The position numbers were made by a program, and so were the translations under genes. Positions 17,157 to 27,503 of a stretch of DNA of 64,000 bases are shown one piece after another; the first letter of the stretch is position 1, and every line of letters starts with the position of its first letter. The stretch lies in the NCBI RefSeq assembly GCF_034424215.1, contig NZ_CP139960.1, positions 1,240,001-1,304,000 on the forward strand, given 5' to 3'. A model generated the notes under the pieces. That model had not been told where the DNA came from, made no database searches, and saw nothing but the letters and a program-made list of their open reading frames with translations. Source of the stretch: Niabella yanshanensis. Its GTDB lineage: Bacteria; Bacteroidota; Bacteroidia; Chitinophagales; Chitinophagaceae.

Positions 17157-19982
17157 CTAAATATATTTCGAGGTAAAACTTTGTTTTACTTTTTTAATAT
17201 CGGTTGGTTTCCCTGCAAAGACCAACTCTCCACCACCATCCCCCGCATCTGGTCCTAATTCTATCAACCAGTCTGCACTGCGTATCACATCTATATTATG
17301 TTCAATTACCAATATAGAATGTCCCTGCTCTATCAAGGCATTAAAAGAAGCCAGCAGCTTTTTGATATCATGAAAATGAAGACCGGTAGTGGGCTCATCA
17401 AAAATAAACAGCACTTTGTTACTGGCTTTGCCCTTGCCCAGGAATGAAGCCAGTTTTACCCTTTGCGCTTCACCACCTGATAAGGTATCAGAAGATTGTC
17501 CCAGCTTCACATATCCCAATCCTACATCACTCAGCGGCCTGATTGCATCCGACAATTTTCTTTCATCTGCAAAAAAATCAATAGCTTCATCCACGCTCAT
17601 TTCCAGCACATCGAAAATACTCTTGTCCTTGTATTTCACCTCCAGTATCTCCTCTTTGAAGCGCTTACCACCACAGCTTTCGCAAACCAGGTGCACATCG
17701 GCCAGGAACTGCATTTCAACAATTTGCTCTCCTTCCCCTTTACAGGTATCGCATCTTCCCCCATCTACATTAAAAGAAAAATGTTTGGGTTGAAATCCCC
17801 GCATTTTACTCAACGGCTGCTTTGCAAAAAGATCCCTGATCTCATCGTAAGCTTTTATATAAGTAACCGGGTTACTTCTGGAAGATTTACCAATGGGATT
17901 CTGATCTACCATTTCTATCTGCTGCACATGCTCCACATCACCTGTAATGGCTTTATGAAATCCTACTTTATCGCCACTAAACTCGCCCTTCATTTTTTGT
18001 AAGGCCGGGTATAAGATCTGCTTTACCAGCGTGGTTTTTCCGCTGCCACTCACACCACTTACCACACAAAGCACATTGAGCGGAAACGCTACCGTAATAT
18101 CCTTTAAATTGTTATGCCTCGCTCCTTCTACTTTAATAGAACGGTTCCATTTACGCACTGTTTTGGGCGGTGCAATAGAGAATTCACCGCTAAGATATTT
18201 ACCCGTTAAACTTTCGGGGTTTTTGATTAAGGTTTTAAAATCACCTTCAGCCACTACCTCTCCTCCTAAATGGGAAGCCAAAGGCCCCATATCAATAATA
18301 TGATCGGCCTGCTGCATCACCATTTCATCATGCTCCACTACCACTACCGTATTATTTAAATCACGCAATTCTTTAAGTACTTTTATGAGGTTACTGGTAT
18401 CACGCGAATGCAGCCCGATAGACGGTTCATCCAGTATATAAAGGGAGTTGGTTAAGTTACTACCTAAACTACGCGTTAATTGTATACGCTGACTTTCGCC
18501 ACCACTCAATGTATTGGCCACCCTGTTCATGGTCAGGTACCCTAACCCAACCTTCAACAATGTATCCAGGCGATTATTAATCTCTATTAAAATACGTTTG
18601 GCTATTTCTTTTTGATGATTGGTTAATTTGAGCTGGTCAAACCAGGTTTTGAGATCGCGTGCGGGCATTTCGCAAAGCTCCCCGATATTCTTTCCACCTA
18701 CCTGTACGTATAATGCTTCCTTACGTAACCGATACCCGTTACAATCAGGGCAGGTAGTTCTTCCTCTATAGCGGCTCAGCAAAACGCGGTACTGCACCTT
18801 GTATAAATTTTGCTCTACTTCTCTGAAGAAGTCATTGATACCACCTCTTGTTTTCCACAGGTAATTATATTGTTCCTTCGTTAAATCGGCTATAGGCTTA
18901 TGCACGGGAAAATTATCTTTCGCTGCACTTCTTACAAAAGCATCTTTCCACTTGCCCAACTTTTCTCCCTTCCAGGGAGCCACAGCACCTTCATAAACAC
19001 TTAATCTTTTATCGGGAATTACGAGATCTGTATCAATACCTAAAACGAGGCTAAAACCCTCACAGGCAGGGCAAGCGCCCAAAGGATTATTAAAAGAAAA
19101 AAGATTCGGCTGCGGCTCTTCGAACACAATACCATCCAGCTCAAAGCGGCTATTAAAATTCAGCAGCTTTTTCTTCCCGGTTTGCGGAATTACTTCAACG
19201 TATACATCTCCCTCTCCCTCATAAAAAGCGGTACCAATCGAATCTCCCAGGCGATGAATATCATCTTCGTCAAAATCCTTAACTACAATACGATCGATCA
19301 AAATATAGGCGCTTTCTTTTTTGCCTTTACCCGCCTGAAACAGTTTGGTTACATCGGCAGCGTCCATTTCTAAAAAATCCTCGATCCTTTTTACCGCCAT
19401 CCCTTCACCCGCCTCATTAGTATCCATTGCAATCCGGCTAAAGCCTTTCTGCATTAATATATTCAACTCTTCTTTGATGTCACGGTTACGATGCTGTTTA
19501 AATTTAACGAGTATAAAAACTCTATCACCTTCCTTCAGTTTCTGAATAGCACTTACTACATCGGCAACATCATCTTTTTTCACTTCCTGACCTGACACAG
19601 GTGAAATGGTTACACCGGCCCGCGCAAACAGCAATCTTAAATAATCATAGATCTCCGTCATTGTGCCTACCGTACTGCGGGGCGTACGGGTAATTACTTT
19701 TTGTTCGATGGCTATGGCCGGACACAATCCTTTAATGTAATCAACCTCCGGTTTATTCATACGGTTCAGGAATTGCCTTGCATAAGCACTAAGGCTTTCC
19801 GCATACCGCCGCTGCCCTTCAGCATACAGGGTATCTATAGTCAATGAAGACTTTCCAGAACCGGAAACACCTGTAACTACAATAAATTTGTTTCTTGGAA
19901 TACTGACGGTTACATCTTTAAGATTATGAACTTTTGCCCCTTTTATCAGTATTTCACCGTTTGATTTTTTCTGTGCCGCCAT
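17157..19982 (-). CDS. uvrA: Excinuclease ABC subunit A
   Basis: The 941-residue protein is the normal length for UvrA. It has two ABC ATPase halves: Walker A GVSGSGKSS near 40 with TLYAEGQRRYAESLSAYARQ, signature LSGGESQRIQL; and a second Walker A GVSGSGKTT with signature LSGGEAQRVKL. Zinc-binding Cys pairs are CPAC and CPDC in the first half and CDTC/CESC in the second. UvrA scans DNA for bulky damage and loads UvrB in nucleotide excision repair. The gene is alone on its strand. A TACTTTTG -7 element lies about 25 bases upstream. Confidence 0.98.
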   Translation of the reverse strand: MAAQKKSNGEILIKGAKVHNLKDVTVSIPRNKFIVVTGVSGSGKSSLTIDTLYAEGQRRYAESLSAYARQFLNRMNKPEVDYIKGLCPAIAIEQKVITRTPRSTVGTMTEIYDYLRLLFARAGVTISPVSGQEVKKDDVADVVSAIQKLKEGDRVFILVKFKQHRNRDIKEELNILMQKGFSRIAMDTNEAGEGMAVKRIEDFLEMDAADVTKLFQAGKGKKESAYILIDRIVVKDFDEDDIHRLGDSIGTAFYEGEGDVYVEVIPQTGKKKLLNFNSRFELDGIVFEEPQPNLFSFNNPLGACPACEGFSLVLGIDTDLVIPDKRLSVYEGAVAPWKGEKLGKWKDAFVRSAAKDNFPVHKPIADLTKEQYNYLWKTRGGINDFFREVEQNLYKVQYRVLLSRYRGRTTCPDCNGYRLRKEALYVQVGGKNIGELCEMPARDLKTWFDQLKLTNHQKEIAKRILIEINNRLDTLLKVGLGYLTMNRVANTLSGGESQRIQLTRSLGSNLTNSLYILDEPSIGLHSRDTSNLIKVLKELRDLNNTVVVVEHDEMVMQQADHIIDMGPLASHLGGEVVAEGDFKTLIKNPESLTGKYLSGEFSIAPPKTVRKWNRSIKVEGARHNNLKDITVAFPLNVLCVVSGVSGSGKTTLVKQILYPALQKMKGEFSGDKVGFHKAITGDVEHVQQIEMVDQNPIGKSSRSNPVTYIKAYDEIRDLFAKQPLSKMRGFQPKHFSFNVDGGRCDTCKGEGEQIVEMQFLADVHLVCESCGGKRFKEEILEVKYKDKSIFDVLEMSVDEAIDFFADERKLSDAIRPLSDVGLGYVKLGQSSDTLSGGEAQRVKLASFLGKGKASNKVLFIFDEPTTGLHFHDIKKLLASFNALIEQGHSILVIEHNIDVIRSADWLIELGPDAGDGGGELVFAGKPTDIKKVKQSFTSKYI

Positions 19983-20007
19983 TATTAAATTTTACCTATA
20001 CAGCTTA

Positions 20008-20015
20008 CAAAAGTA
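20008..20015 (-). promoter_or_regulatory. Bacteroidota -7 promoter element for uvrA
   Basis: On the minus strand this reads TACTTTTG, an exact TAnnTTTG match, 25 bases before the uvrA ATG. Confidence 0.5.
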
Positions 20016-20275
20016 GCTGCAAAATTGTTTAGAAATACTTGTTTTTCGGGCTTTTTAGCCGGTTTTGGAAATAGATCAGGTAGCCTTAAAATGTCATCTG
20101 GTAAAAAATATTATTATTGATAATCAACATTTTGTTAACAAATAATTGTAATTTTAACAAAATTTTTAACACTTTTGGGCAATTTTTTGGGTGATTTGCA
20201 TCCGTAGTAGTACAGAGATAAAGGTACATGAGAAGAAAAAGGGGCTACAAACTATTTTAATCATTTCAGAAAGTA

Positions 20276-20845
20276 ATGACTACAGATATAAAAAAGAGCG
20301 ACAACGAGCTTATACACTTGTTTACAAGTGGTAACGAATCGGCACTCGATTCATTACTGGAGAGGTACAAGGACAAGCTTTTTAATACGATACTTTTTAT
20401 TGTTAAGGATAAATACCACGCTGAAGATATTTCGCAGGATGTTTTTATTAAAATCATAGAAACCCTGAAAAGTGGTAAATACAAGGAAGAAGGTAAATTT
20501 TTGCCCTGGGCGATGCGTATTGCCCATAACCTCTGCGTTGATTATTTTAGAAAACTCAAACGTTTTCCTTTTGCAAAAAGTAATACAGATAACGAAGTGC
20601 TGGACACTATTAACTGTACCGAACAAAATGCAGAAGATAAGATTATCAAAGTACAAAGCATGGGTAAAGCCAAAGACCTCCTGGAACAGTTACCCGAAGA
20701 GCAAAGAGAAGTTATCATATTAAGGCATTTCGCCAATCTTAGCTTTAAGGAAATTGCTGACATGACCGGATGCAGTATCAATACAGCTTTGGGCAGAATG
20801 CGTTACGGGTTAATGAATTTAAGAAAGTTAATGACCGGAAAATAG
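20276..20845 (+). CDS. ECF-type RNA polymerase sigma factor
   Basis: The 189-residue protein has sigma-70 region 2 (about 20-95: ALDSLLERYKDKLFN, AEDISQDVFIKII, FLPWAMRIAHNLCVDYFRK) and region 4 (about 130-185: LLEQLPEEQREVIILRHF, FKEIADMTGCSINTALGRM). There is no region 1.1 or 3, so it is an ECF-type factor. No anti-sigma gene is next to it, so how its activity is controlled is not visible. It is divergent from uvrA. An AT-rich stretch and a possible 10-codon upstream frame precede it. Confidence 0.93.
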   Translation: MTTDIKKSDNELIHLFTSGNESALDSLLERYKDKLFNTILFIVKDKYHAEDISQDVFIKIIETLKSGKYKEEGKFLPWAMRIAHNLCVDYFRKLKRFPFAKSNTDNEVLDTINCTEQNAEDKIIKVQSMGKAKDLLEQLPEEQREVIILRHFANLSFKEIADMTGCSINTALGRMRYGLMNLRKLMTGK

Positions 20846-20940
20846 TTTTAACAATTATAAGGCATTGTTACCAGAACATTTCCGCCATAATATCCGTTAG
20901 AGTAGGAAACAAAATACAATTCGATAATTTCTAAAATATT

Positions 20941-21029
20941 GTCATCTTGTGTTTCCGATAGGACAAAAGAAATTCGCTAAATCCTTGTGAATTATTCTTG
21001 CCGAAGCCAACCGGTTTACACAGGATGAC
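20941..21029. repeat. Imperfect palindromic unit (or structured RNA) downstream of the sigma factor
   Basis: GTCATCTTGTGT (20941-20952) faces ACACAGGATGAC (21018-21029), pairing over 12 bases with one G-U. Inside, AAGAAATTC can pair with GAATTATTCTT. An intrinsic terminator follows ten bases later on the plus strand. It could be a dispersed palindromic repeat of the GTCATCCTG kind or a small RNA. Nothing identifies a known RNA family. Confidence 0.45.
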
Positions 21030-21038
21030 GACTAATTG

Positions 21039-21065
21039 AACCGCTGATTCTTTCAGCGGTTTTTT
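21039..21065 (+). terminator. Intrinsic terminator
   Basis: AACCGCTGA (21039-21047) pairs with TCAGCGGTT (21053-21061) around a five-base loop, followed by T's. It would end transcription from the sigma-factor side. It abuts the stop of the convergent lipoprotein gene. Confidence 0.85.
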
Positions 21066-21510
21066 ATTTATCAATAATAATTTTCGTATCGCCTGATATA
21101 AGATTGATATGGCAACAATCGTGAGCAATTGTATAAACCCTGTTTGCTATGGACTGCTTGTTTATATAACCTCTGAATTCAAAATCTTCTCCGCACCGCG
21201 AAGTTTCATTGATTTTCGAATCAGAAAATATTAAATACCTGCCTGTGCCACCTGTTATTCCTGTTTGCGTAGCAGCTTCGTCATTATTAATGATCAATTG
21301 AGAATCCCTCAACCTCACCACTACAAAGCTATCTAATGCCACTTCTGCATGAGAGCCGTCTATAACCTGAACAATCAAACTTCTGAATTCCTCGGTGCAT
21401 ACGCGGTTCGGTTTACATCCCGACTCGCAGTCATCGTTAACCCGGGAGTTTTTATTACATGCCAGCATTACCAGGCCAATAAAAAGTGTGCTAACAATTG
21501 AAAGCCTCAT
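21064..21510 (-). CDS. Putative lipoprotein, unknown function
   Basis: The start is the ATG at 21510 (MRLSIV). A TTG two codons upstream is less likely. The 148-residue product has a lipoprotein signal (FIGLVMLAC, with the lipid-carrying Cys near 18). The mature part has several Cys residues (CESGCKPNRVC near the start, a Cys in SRCGED, then a CC pair), which suggests disulfides in the periplasm or at the surface. I do not recognise a family. A second lipoprotein gene lies upstream on the same strand, with about 95 bases between. Confidence 0.65.
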   Translation of the reverse strand: MRLSIVSTLFIGLVMLACNKNSRVNDDCESGCKPNRVCTEEFRSLIVQVIDGSHAEVALDSFVVVRLRDSQLIINNDEAATQTGITGGTGRYLIFSDSKINETSRCGEDFEFRGYINKQSIANRVYTIAHDCCHINLISGDTKIIIDK

Positions 21511-21603
21511 TTGCAATAATGAATTTAAAGTAATATTATCAAAGACGTAATTAACTACCCATTCGCAGCAGCCCGATAATTTAAGTCGACGCTTTTAAAA
21601 TAA

Positions 21604-22137
21604 CTATTTTGCTTCTGCCATATCAGACTCGTCTATTACATACTCCCTTCTGATAATGTTTCCGGCAGCATCCTTTGTTTTAATCCATTGTTCATCTTTA
21701 AAAAGATTGGCTATGTCAGCTTCGCAAGTCGTCTTTCTTCCAGCATCCGGAAAAATTGAATAATATAAACCACAGGAAGTATCGATTTTCTCTTTACCAT
21801 TCATCGTGACTTTAACCAGGTTTTTCTGATAACGGGGATCTGACTCGCTTAAAATTAAAGGTCCGCAATTAGCCGTGCACATAAAGACTGAAGCTTCATA
21901 AGCTCTTCCCGGTTCTATCGTAATTATCTGCCCGACAAAACCAGTCGTATCCTCTTTAGCCGGCTCCCTTTTTAGCCGCAACCCATATTGGATCGTTACC
22001 GGCACAGCCAATGTATTTTTGTAGGCCGTAGTTAGATAATAACCCCGTTCAGTATCACTTTCCTTTGTACAGGAGCCTGCCCATAATAAAGTTATGGCAA
22101 TTAAAAAAAGACAGATCCGGGCAATGCTTCGTTTCAT
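21604..22137 (-). CDS. Putative lipoprotein, unknown function
   Basis: The 177-residue product starts MKRSIARICLFLIAITLLW and has a lipobox WAGSC with Cys near 23. The mature protein looks mainly beta-strand, with Cys residues in FMCTANCGPL and near TSCGLYY and TTCEAD. No family was recognised. It lies upstream of the other small lipoprotein on the same strand and may be co-transcribed with it. The aconitase gene upstream ends about 108 bases before this start. Confidence 0.65.
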   Translation of the reverse strand: MKRSIARICLFLIAITLLWAGSCTKESDTERGYYLTTAYKNTLAVPVTIQYGLRLKREPAKEDTTGFVGQIITIEPGRAYEASVFMCTANCGPLILSESDPRYQKNLVKVTMNGKEKIDTSCGLYYSIFPDAGRKTTCEADIANLFKDEQWIKTKDAAGNIIRREYVIDESDMAEAK

Positions 22138-22245
22138 TTACAAATTTTGTTTGGTACTTCAAACGTGTTTATTGTAAAAAACGCAACAAAAAAGGTGTCA
22201 ATCTTTTAAAAGAAATGACACCTACGAACCACTTATTGGTGAATA

Positions 22246-24516
22246 CTAATTATTGGCAGCAAACTCTCTCCTGATGATGTTGAGCGCACCACCGGCCTTA
22301 AACCATTCGATCTGCTGATCATTATAGGTATGATTTGCCTGTATATTATCAGTTGTACCGTCAGAATGATGTAATACCAGGGTTAGCGGCTTGCCGGGAG
22401 CAAACCCGGTTAAACCCATAATGTCAACCACATCATCTTCCTGTATTTTTTCGTAATCATCCTTATCAGCAAAAGTCAGTGCCAACATGCCCTGTTTCTT
22501 CAGGTTGGTTTCGTGAATACGGGCAAATGATTTTACCAAAACTACCCGAACACCCAAATGCCGCGGCTCCATAGCCGCATGCTCACGGCTGCTCCCTTCA
22601 CCATAATTCTCATCACCCACAACAATACTGCCAATACCTGCGGCTTTATATGCGCGCTGTGTGGCCGGCACCGGACCGTACTCACCAGTGAGCTGGTTCT
22701 TGATGTTATCGGTTTTATCATTAAAGAAATTTACCGCTCCAATCAACATATTATTAGAGATATTATCGAGGTGTCCCCTGAATTTAAGCCAGGGACCCGC
22801 CATAGAGATATGATCGGTTGTACACTTCCCTTTGGCTTTGATCAGCAACTTCAGGCCTTTCAGATCAGTGCCTTCCCAGGGAGCAAACGGATCTAATAAC
22901 TGTAAACGTTTGCTGGCCGGATCAACGATTACCTGAACCCCGCTGCCGTCAGCGGCCGGAGCCTGGAATCCGGGATCGTCAACCGCAAACCCTCTGGACG
23001 GTAATTCCTCACCCGTTGGCGGATCCAGTTTCACCGTTTCCCCTTTTTCATTAATCAACGTATCTGTAAGCGGATTGAATGTTAAATCACCCGCAATAGC
23101 AAGAGCGGTCACTACTTCAGGAGAAGCTACAAATGCATAGGTATTCGGATTACCATCAGCACGTTTTGCAAAATTCCTGTTGAAAGAATGAACTATTGTA
23201 TTCTTTTCCTTCTTTTCGGCACCTACCCTGTTCCACATACCAATACAGGGTCCGCAGGCATTGGCAAATACCGTAGCCCCAATCTTATCAAATGTATCCA
23301 GGAAGCCATCCCGCTCAATGGTATAACGAACCTGTTCAGAACCCGGAGTTATGGTAAACTCTGCTTTCGTTTTAAGTCCTTTTTCATTAACCTGCTTAGC
23401 CAGGGATACAGCACGACTGATATCTTCATAAGAAGAGTTGGTACAACTACCGATCAACCCTACTTCGATTTTAGTCGGCCAATCATTTGCAGCTGCCACT
23501 TCTTTCATTTTAGAGATCGGGGTAGCCAGGTCGGGCGTGAAAGGGCCATTCAGGTGAGGCTCCAGTTCGTCCAGGTTAATTTCAATCAACTGGTCAAAAT
23601 ATTGCTCAGGGTTAGCATAAACTTCCGGGTCGGCCGTTAAATGCTGGGCAATAGCATCTGCAGCAGCGGCGATCTCTTCGCGCCCAGTGGCTTTCAGATA
23701 ACGGCTCATGCTATCATCATAACCAAATGTTGACGTCGTTGCACCTATTTCAGCGCCCATATTACAAATAGTGCCTTTACCAGTACAGCTCATAGATGTC
23801 GCCCCTTCTCCAAAATACTCCACAATACAACCGGTACCGCCTTTAACTGTTAAGATACCGGCTACTTTTAAGATCACATCTTTTGGCGCTGTCCATCCAT
23901 TTAGCTTACCTGTTAATTTAACCCCAATCAATTTAGGCATCTTTAGCTCCCATGGCAACCCTGCCATTACATCACAGGCATCAGCGCCACCTACGCCAAT
24001 GGCTACCATGCCAAGCCCACCTGCATTTACAGTGTGGCTATCCGTACCAATCATCATACCTCCCGGAAAAGCATAGTTTTCCAAAACCACCTGGTGAATA
24101 ATGCCTGCCCCCGGCTTCCAGAAGCCGATTCCATATTTATTAGATACGGAAGCTAAAAAATCAAACACTTCTTTACTTTCTGTTTTGGCTTGTCTTAAAT
24201 CAGCCTCAGCACCTGTTTCAGCCATAATAAGGTGATCGCAATGCACGGTTGACGGTACTGCCACTTTAGACCGGCCAGCCTGCATAAATTGCAACAGTGC
24301 CATCTGGGCCGTAGCATCCTGCATAGCTACCCTGTCGGGAGCAAAATCTACATAGTCAACACCCCTGTCGTATGCCCTGGTAGCAGGATTCGTCAAATGT
24401 GCATATAATATTTTTTCGGTAAAAGTTAAAGGACGACCCAGTAACTGGCGTACATCGTTTACTTTTTGTTCAAATTCAGAATAAACTTTCTTAATCAGAT
24501 CGAGATCGAATGCCAT
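22246..24516 (-). CDS. acn: Aconitate hydratase, mitochondrial type
   Basis: The 756-residue enzyme matches the mitochondrial-type aconitases common in Bacteroidota. The [4Fe-4S] ligands are Cys358 ([10 protein letters not shown]), Cys421 and Cys424 ([12 protein letters not shown]). The swivel domain holds the catalytic Ser region [17 protein letters not shown]. It isomerises citrate to isocitrate through cis-aconitate in the TCA cycle. A structurally different aconitase, AcnB, is the next gene upstream on the same strand, with a terminator between them. A TAACTTTG promoter element stands about 46 bases before the start. Confidence 0.95.
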   Translation of the reverse strand: MAFDLDLIKKVYSEFEQKVNDVRQLLGRPLTFTEKILYAHLTNPATRAYDRGVDYVDFAPDRVAMQDATAQMALLQFMQAGRSKVAVPSTVHCDHLIMAETGAEADLRQAKTESKEVFDFLASVSNKYGIGFWKPGAGIIHQVVLENYAFPGGMMIGTDSHTVNAGGLGMVAIGVGGADACDVMAGLPWELKMPKLIGVKLTGKLNGWTAPKDVILKVAGILTVKGGTGCIVEYFGEGATSMSCTGKGTICNMGAEIGATTSTFGYDDSMSRYLKATGREEIAAAADAIAQHLTADPEVYANPEQYFDQLIEINLDELEPHLNGPFTPDLATPISKMKEVAAANDWPTKIEVGLIGSCTNSSYEDISRAVSLAKQVNEKGLKTKAEFTITPGSEQVRYTIERDGFLDTFDKIGATVFANACGPCIGMWNRVGAEKKEKNTIVHSFNRNFAKRADGNPNTYAFVASPEVVTALAIAGDLTFNPLTDTLINEKGETVKLDPPTGEELPSRGFAVDDPGFQAPAADGSGVQVIVDPASKRLQLLDPFAPWEGTDLKGLKLLIKAKGKCTTDHISMAGPWLKFRGHLDNISNNMLIGAVNFFNDKTDNIKNQLTGEYGPVPATQRAYKAAGIGSIVVGDENYGEGSSREHAAMEPRHLGVRVVLVKSFARIHETNLKKQGMLALTFADKDDYEKIQEDDVVDIMGLTGFAPGKPLTLVLHHSDGTTDNIQANHTYNDQQIEWFKAGGALNIIRREFAANN

Positions 24517-24562
24517 GTCTACTAATTTTTTTGTACTAAAAAATTAAGATTGCGAGAGACTA

Positions 24563-24570
24563 CAAAGTTA
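24563..24570 (-). promoter_or_regulatory. Bacteroidota -7 promoter element for the mitochondrial-type aconitase
   Basis: The minus strand reads TAACTTTG (consensus TAnnTTTG), 46 bases before the ATG and downstream of the acnB terminator. The two aconitases can therefore be transcribed separately. Confidence 0.5.
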
Positions 24571-24667
24571 GGGATTGTAGCCTGCGGTTGGATATTTCCA
24601 AATACTTAAACAAATCCTACCCCCTGGTTGCAGAAATAGGGCCAAAACTCGTCCAAGCTAAAGGATC

Positions 24668-24702
24668 ATAAAGAAACCCCGCTCTGTTAACAGAACGGGG
24701 TT
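24668..24702 (-). terminator. Intrinsic terminator after acnB
   Basis: On the minus strand AACCCCG and CGGGGTT enclose a TCTG/CAGA inner stem with one mismatch (24675-24702). The sequence TTTCTTTAT follows. Confidence 0.8.
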
Positions 24703-24731
24703 GATTATGTCAAATACCCAAACGAATATCT

Positions 24732-27503
24732 TTATGCTGTCAGTTCCTTAACAGAAGGAACAAACTTCGTAAGGTTGATGCCTTCAACAGCCGCCTTGTA
24801 TTCATCTATATTCGGAATCCTTCCCAATATAGCAGACAACACCACTACCGGGGTTGATGCCAGTAAAGACTCGCCTTTCTTACGTTCAGAATCTTCTACC
24901 ACACGCCCCTGGAATAAGCGGGTTGACGTTGCCATAACAGTGTCTCCTTTAGCTGCTTTTTCCTGGTTCCCCATGCAGAGGTTACAACCCGGACGCTCCA
25001 GGTACATCATATTTTCATATTCTGTGCGGGCGGTACTTTTGGGCAACAGGTCGTTGAACTCGAATCCCGAATACTTTTGCAGCAGGTCCCAATCGCCCTC
25101 TTCTTTCAGCTCATCAATTATATTGTAAGTAGGAGCAGCTACAACCAGCGGCGCATGAAACTCCACTTTTCCTTGTTGAGCTTCCAGGTTCTTTAACATC
25201 TGGGAAACAATTTTCAGATCACCTTTGTGCACCATACAGGAACCTACAAAGCCTAAATCCACTTTTTTATCACCACCATAATGAGATAAGGCGCGGATCG
25301 TATCGTGTGTATAACGCTTGGATACATCTTTATTATTAACATCCGGATCAGCGATCATCGGCTCTACAATTGCATCCAGGTCTATTACTACTTCGGCATA
25401 ATATTTTGCGTTGGCATCAGGCGTAAGAGCCGGCTTTTCACCCGATTTAATTTCGGCTATACGTTTGTCTGCCTTATTAATTAACCCCTGCAATACCTGC
25501 TTGCTGTTATCCATACCTTTATCGATCATGATCTGTATCCTGCCTTTGGCAATTTCCAACGATTCGATCAAAGTATCATCTTCAGAAATATTGATAGAGG
25601 CTTTGGCTTTCATCTCCGCAGTCCAGTCGGTAAAGGTAAAGGCCTGGTCAGCAGGAAGCGTACCAATATGCACTTCAATGATTCTTCCCTGGAATACATT
25701 CTCTCCACCAAACTGTTGCAGCATCTGCGCCTGTGTGGCATGAACCACATCACGGAAATCCATATGCTCCTTCATTTCACCTTTGAAAGTTACTTTTACC
25801 GACTCCGGAATAGGCATAGATGCCTCACCTGTAGCCAATGCTAAGGCAACCGTTCCTGAATCAGCTCCAAACGCCACGCCTTTAGACATCCTGGTATGAG
25901 AGTCCCCTCCAATAATAATAGCCCACTCATCTACCGTAATATCATTAAGAACTTTATGAATCACATCCGTCATGGAATGGTACTCACCCTTAGGATCACG
26001 GGCAGTAATCAAACCGAAATCATTCATAAACCTCATTAGTTTAGGAATATTAGCCTGGGCTTTTTTATCCCATACTGATGCAGTATGACAACCAGACTGA
26101 TAAGCGCCATCAACAATCGGGGAAATGACTGTAGCAGCCATCGACTCCAGCTCCTGCGCCGTCATTAAACCGGTAGTATCCTGTGAACCAACGATGTTTA
26201 CTTCAACCCGAACATCGGAGCCCGCATGTAAGATCTTACCTGGTGTAATTCCAACCGCGTTCCTGTTAAATATCTTTTCTACCGCTGTCAGTCCCTGTCC
26301 CTCATTCGAAATTTCCTTTGAAGGCGCAAATACCGCAGTCGGCTCAATATCCAGAATTTTAGCCGCAACCGTCTGTATTTTTTTACCAAATACAATGGCA
26401 TAAGAACCACCAGCCCTTATAAATTCTTTTTTCTGAGGTGTAAGTGCTTTGGCAATATCAATCAACTCCTGTTCCCCGTTATATAATTTCTTTGTTTTAG
26501 TATTAATGGTCAAAACAGTACCGGTTGCTACTGAATAAACCTCTTCCAGGACAGGATCGCCATTTTCGTCGCGAACCACATTACCATCTGCATCAGTTTT
26601 CTTTACCCAGTTCTTAAGGTCAATACCAATACCACCCGTAACATCAACTGTCGTAAGGAAGATGGGTGAAATACCATTGGTACCACCCACAATAGGAGCT
26701 ATATTAACAAACGGAACATAAGGGCTTGCCCGCTTGCCGGTCCAAAGCGCCACGTTGTTGACACCAGACATTCTTGATGATCCTACTCCCATAGTACCTT
26801 TCTCTGCAACTAACATCACGCTCTTGTCAGGATGCTGTGCCTGAAGCGCCTTGATCTCTTCCTGCGCTTTGGGAGTAATCATACATTTACCATGCAACTC
26901 ACGGTCAGAACGCGAGTGAGCCTGGTTACCCGGAGAAAGCAGATCCGTAGATATATCACCTTCGCCGGCAATAAATGTTACGATCTGGATCTCTTCCGGA
27001 ACTTCCGGCAATTTGGTAAAAAATTCTGCCTTAGCATAACTTTCCAGTATGTCTTTAGCTATTGCATTATCATTCTTAAATGCTTCTTTTAACCGGTCCG
27101 TATCCGCATCATAAAGAAAAACCTGCGTTTTAAGCACATCAGCTGCTTGCTGAGCAGTCGCAGGATCATTACCCAGGGCCAGGTCCAGCAATACTTCAAT
27201 AGAAGGTCCACCCTTCATATGTGATAGTAGTTCAAACGCAAAAGCTGGCGTAATTTCTTCAACTATTGATGCGCCCAGGATGATTTCCTTTAAAAATGTA
27301 GCTTTTACCGCCGCAGCACTCGTGGTACCTGGCAACGTGTTATAAATAAAAAAGTTAAGAGAATCGGCTCTATACTCGTTATTGACATCCTTTATCTGTT
27401 CAATAATTTCGCTAAGCAATTCAGCGCCATCAATAGGCTTGGGATGAAGCCCCTGGGCCTTTCTTTCTTCAATTTCCTTAATGTAATCCTTATACATGTT
27501 CAT
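24732..27503 (-). CDS. acnB: Bifunctional aconitate hydratase 2 / 2-methylisocitrate dehydratase
   Basis: The 923-residue protein is of AcnB length and order: N-terminal HEAT-like helical domain (about 1-160), then the swivel domain, then the catalytic domain. The start MNMYKDYIKEIEERKAQGLHP is the usual AcnB beginning; Met1 or Met3 may be used. Cluster Cys residues are in GFVGSCMVHKGD and RPGCNLCMGNQ. AcnB is the main TCA-cycle aconitase in many proteobacteria and can dehydrate 2-methylisocitrate in propionate use. No prpB or prpC gene is visible, so the second role is only possible. Over 430 bases lie upstream before the PspC gene. Confidence 0.96.
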   Translation of the reverse strand: MNMYKDYIKEIEERKAQGLHPKPIDGAELLSEIIEQIKDVNNEYRADSLNFFIYNTLPGTTSAAAVKATFLKEIILGASIVEEITPAFAFELLSHMKGGPSIEVLLDLALGNDPATAQQAADVLKTQVFLYDADTDRLKEAFKNDNAIAKDILESYAKAEFFTKLPEVPEEIQIVTFIAGEGDISTDLLSPGNQAHSRSDRELHGKCMITPKAQEEIKALQAQHPDKSVMLVAEKGTMGVGSSRMSGVNNVALWTGKRASPYVPFVNIAPIVGGTNGISPIFLTTVDVTGGIGIDLKNWVKKTDADGNVVRDENGDPVLEEVYSVATGTVLTINTKTKKLYNGEQELIDIAKALTPQKKEFIRAGGSYAIVFGKKIQTVAAKILDIEPTAVFAPSKEISNEGQGLTAVEKIFNRNAVGITPGKILHAGSDVRVEVNIVGSQDTTGLMTAQELESMAATVISPIVDGAYQSGCHTASVWDKKAQANIPKLMRFMNDFGLITARDPKGEYHSMTDVIHKVLNDITVDEWAIIIGGDSHTRMSKGVAFGADSGTVALALATGEASMPIPESVKVTFKGEMKEHMDFRDVVHATQAQMLQQFGGENVFQGRIIEVHIGTLPADQAFTFTDWTAEMKAKASINISEDDTLIESLEIAKGRIQIMIDKGMDNSKQVLQGLINKADKRIAEIKSGEKPALTPDANAKYYAEVVIDLDAIVEPMIADPDVNNKDVSKRYTHDTIRALSHYGGDKKVDLGFVGSCMVHKGDLKIVSQMLKNLEAQQGKVEFHAPLVVAAPTYNIIDELKEEGDWDLLQKYSGFEFNDLLPKSTARTEYENMMYLERPGCNLCMGNQEKAAKGDTVMATSTRLFQGRVVEDSERKKGESLLASTPVVVLSAILGRIPNIDEYKAAVEGINLTKFVPSVKELTA

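Noticed and set aside
20931-21128. Minus-strand open frame of 65 codons across the palindromic unit
   Set aside because: It runs through the terminator hairpin and the palindrome and overlaps the end of the lipoprotein gene in another frame; the reading frame is most easily explained by the repeat.
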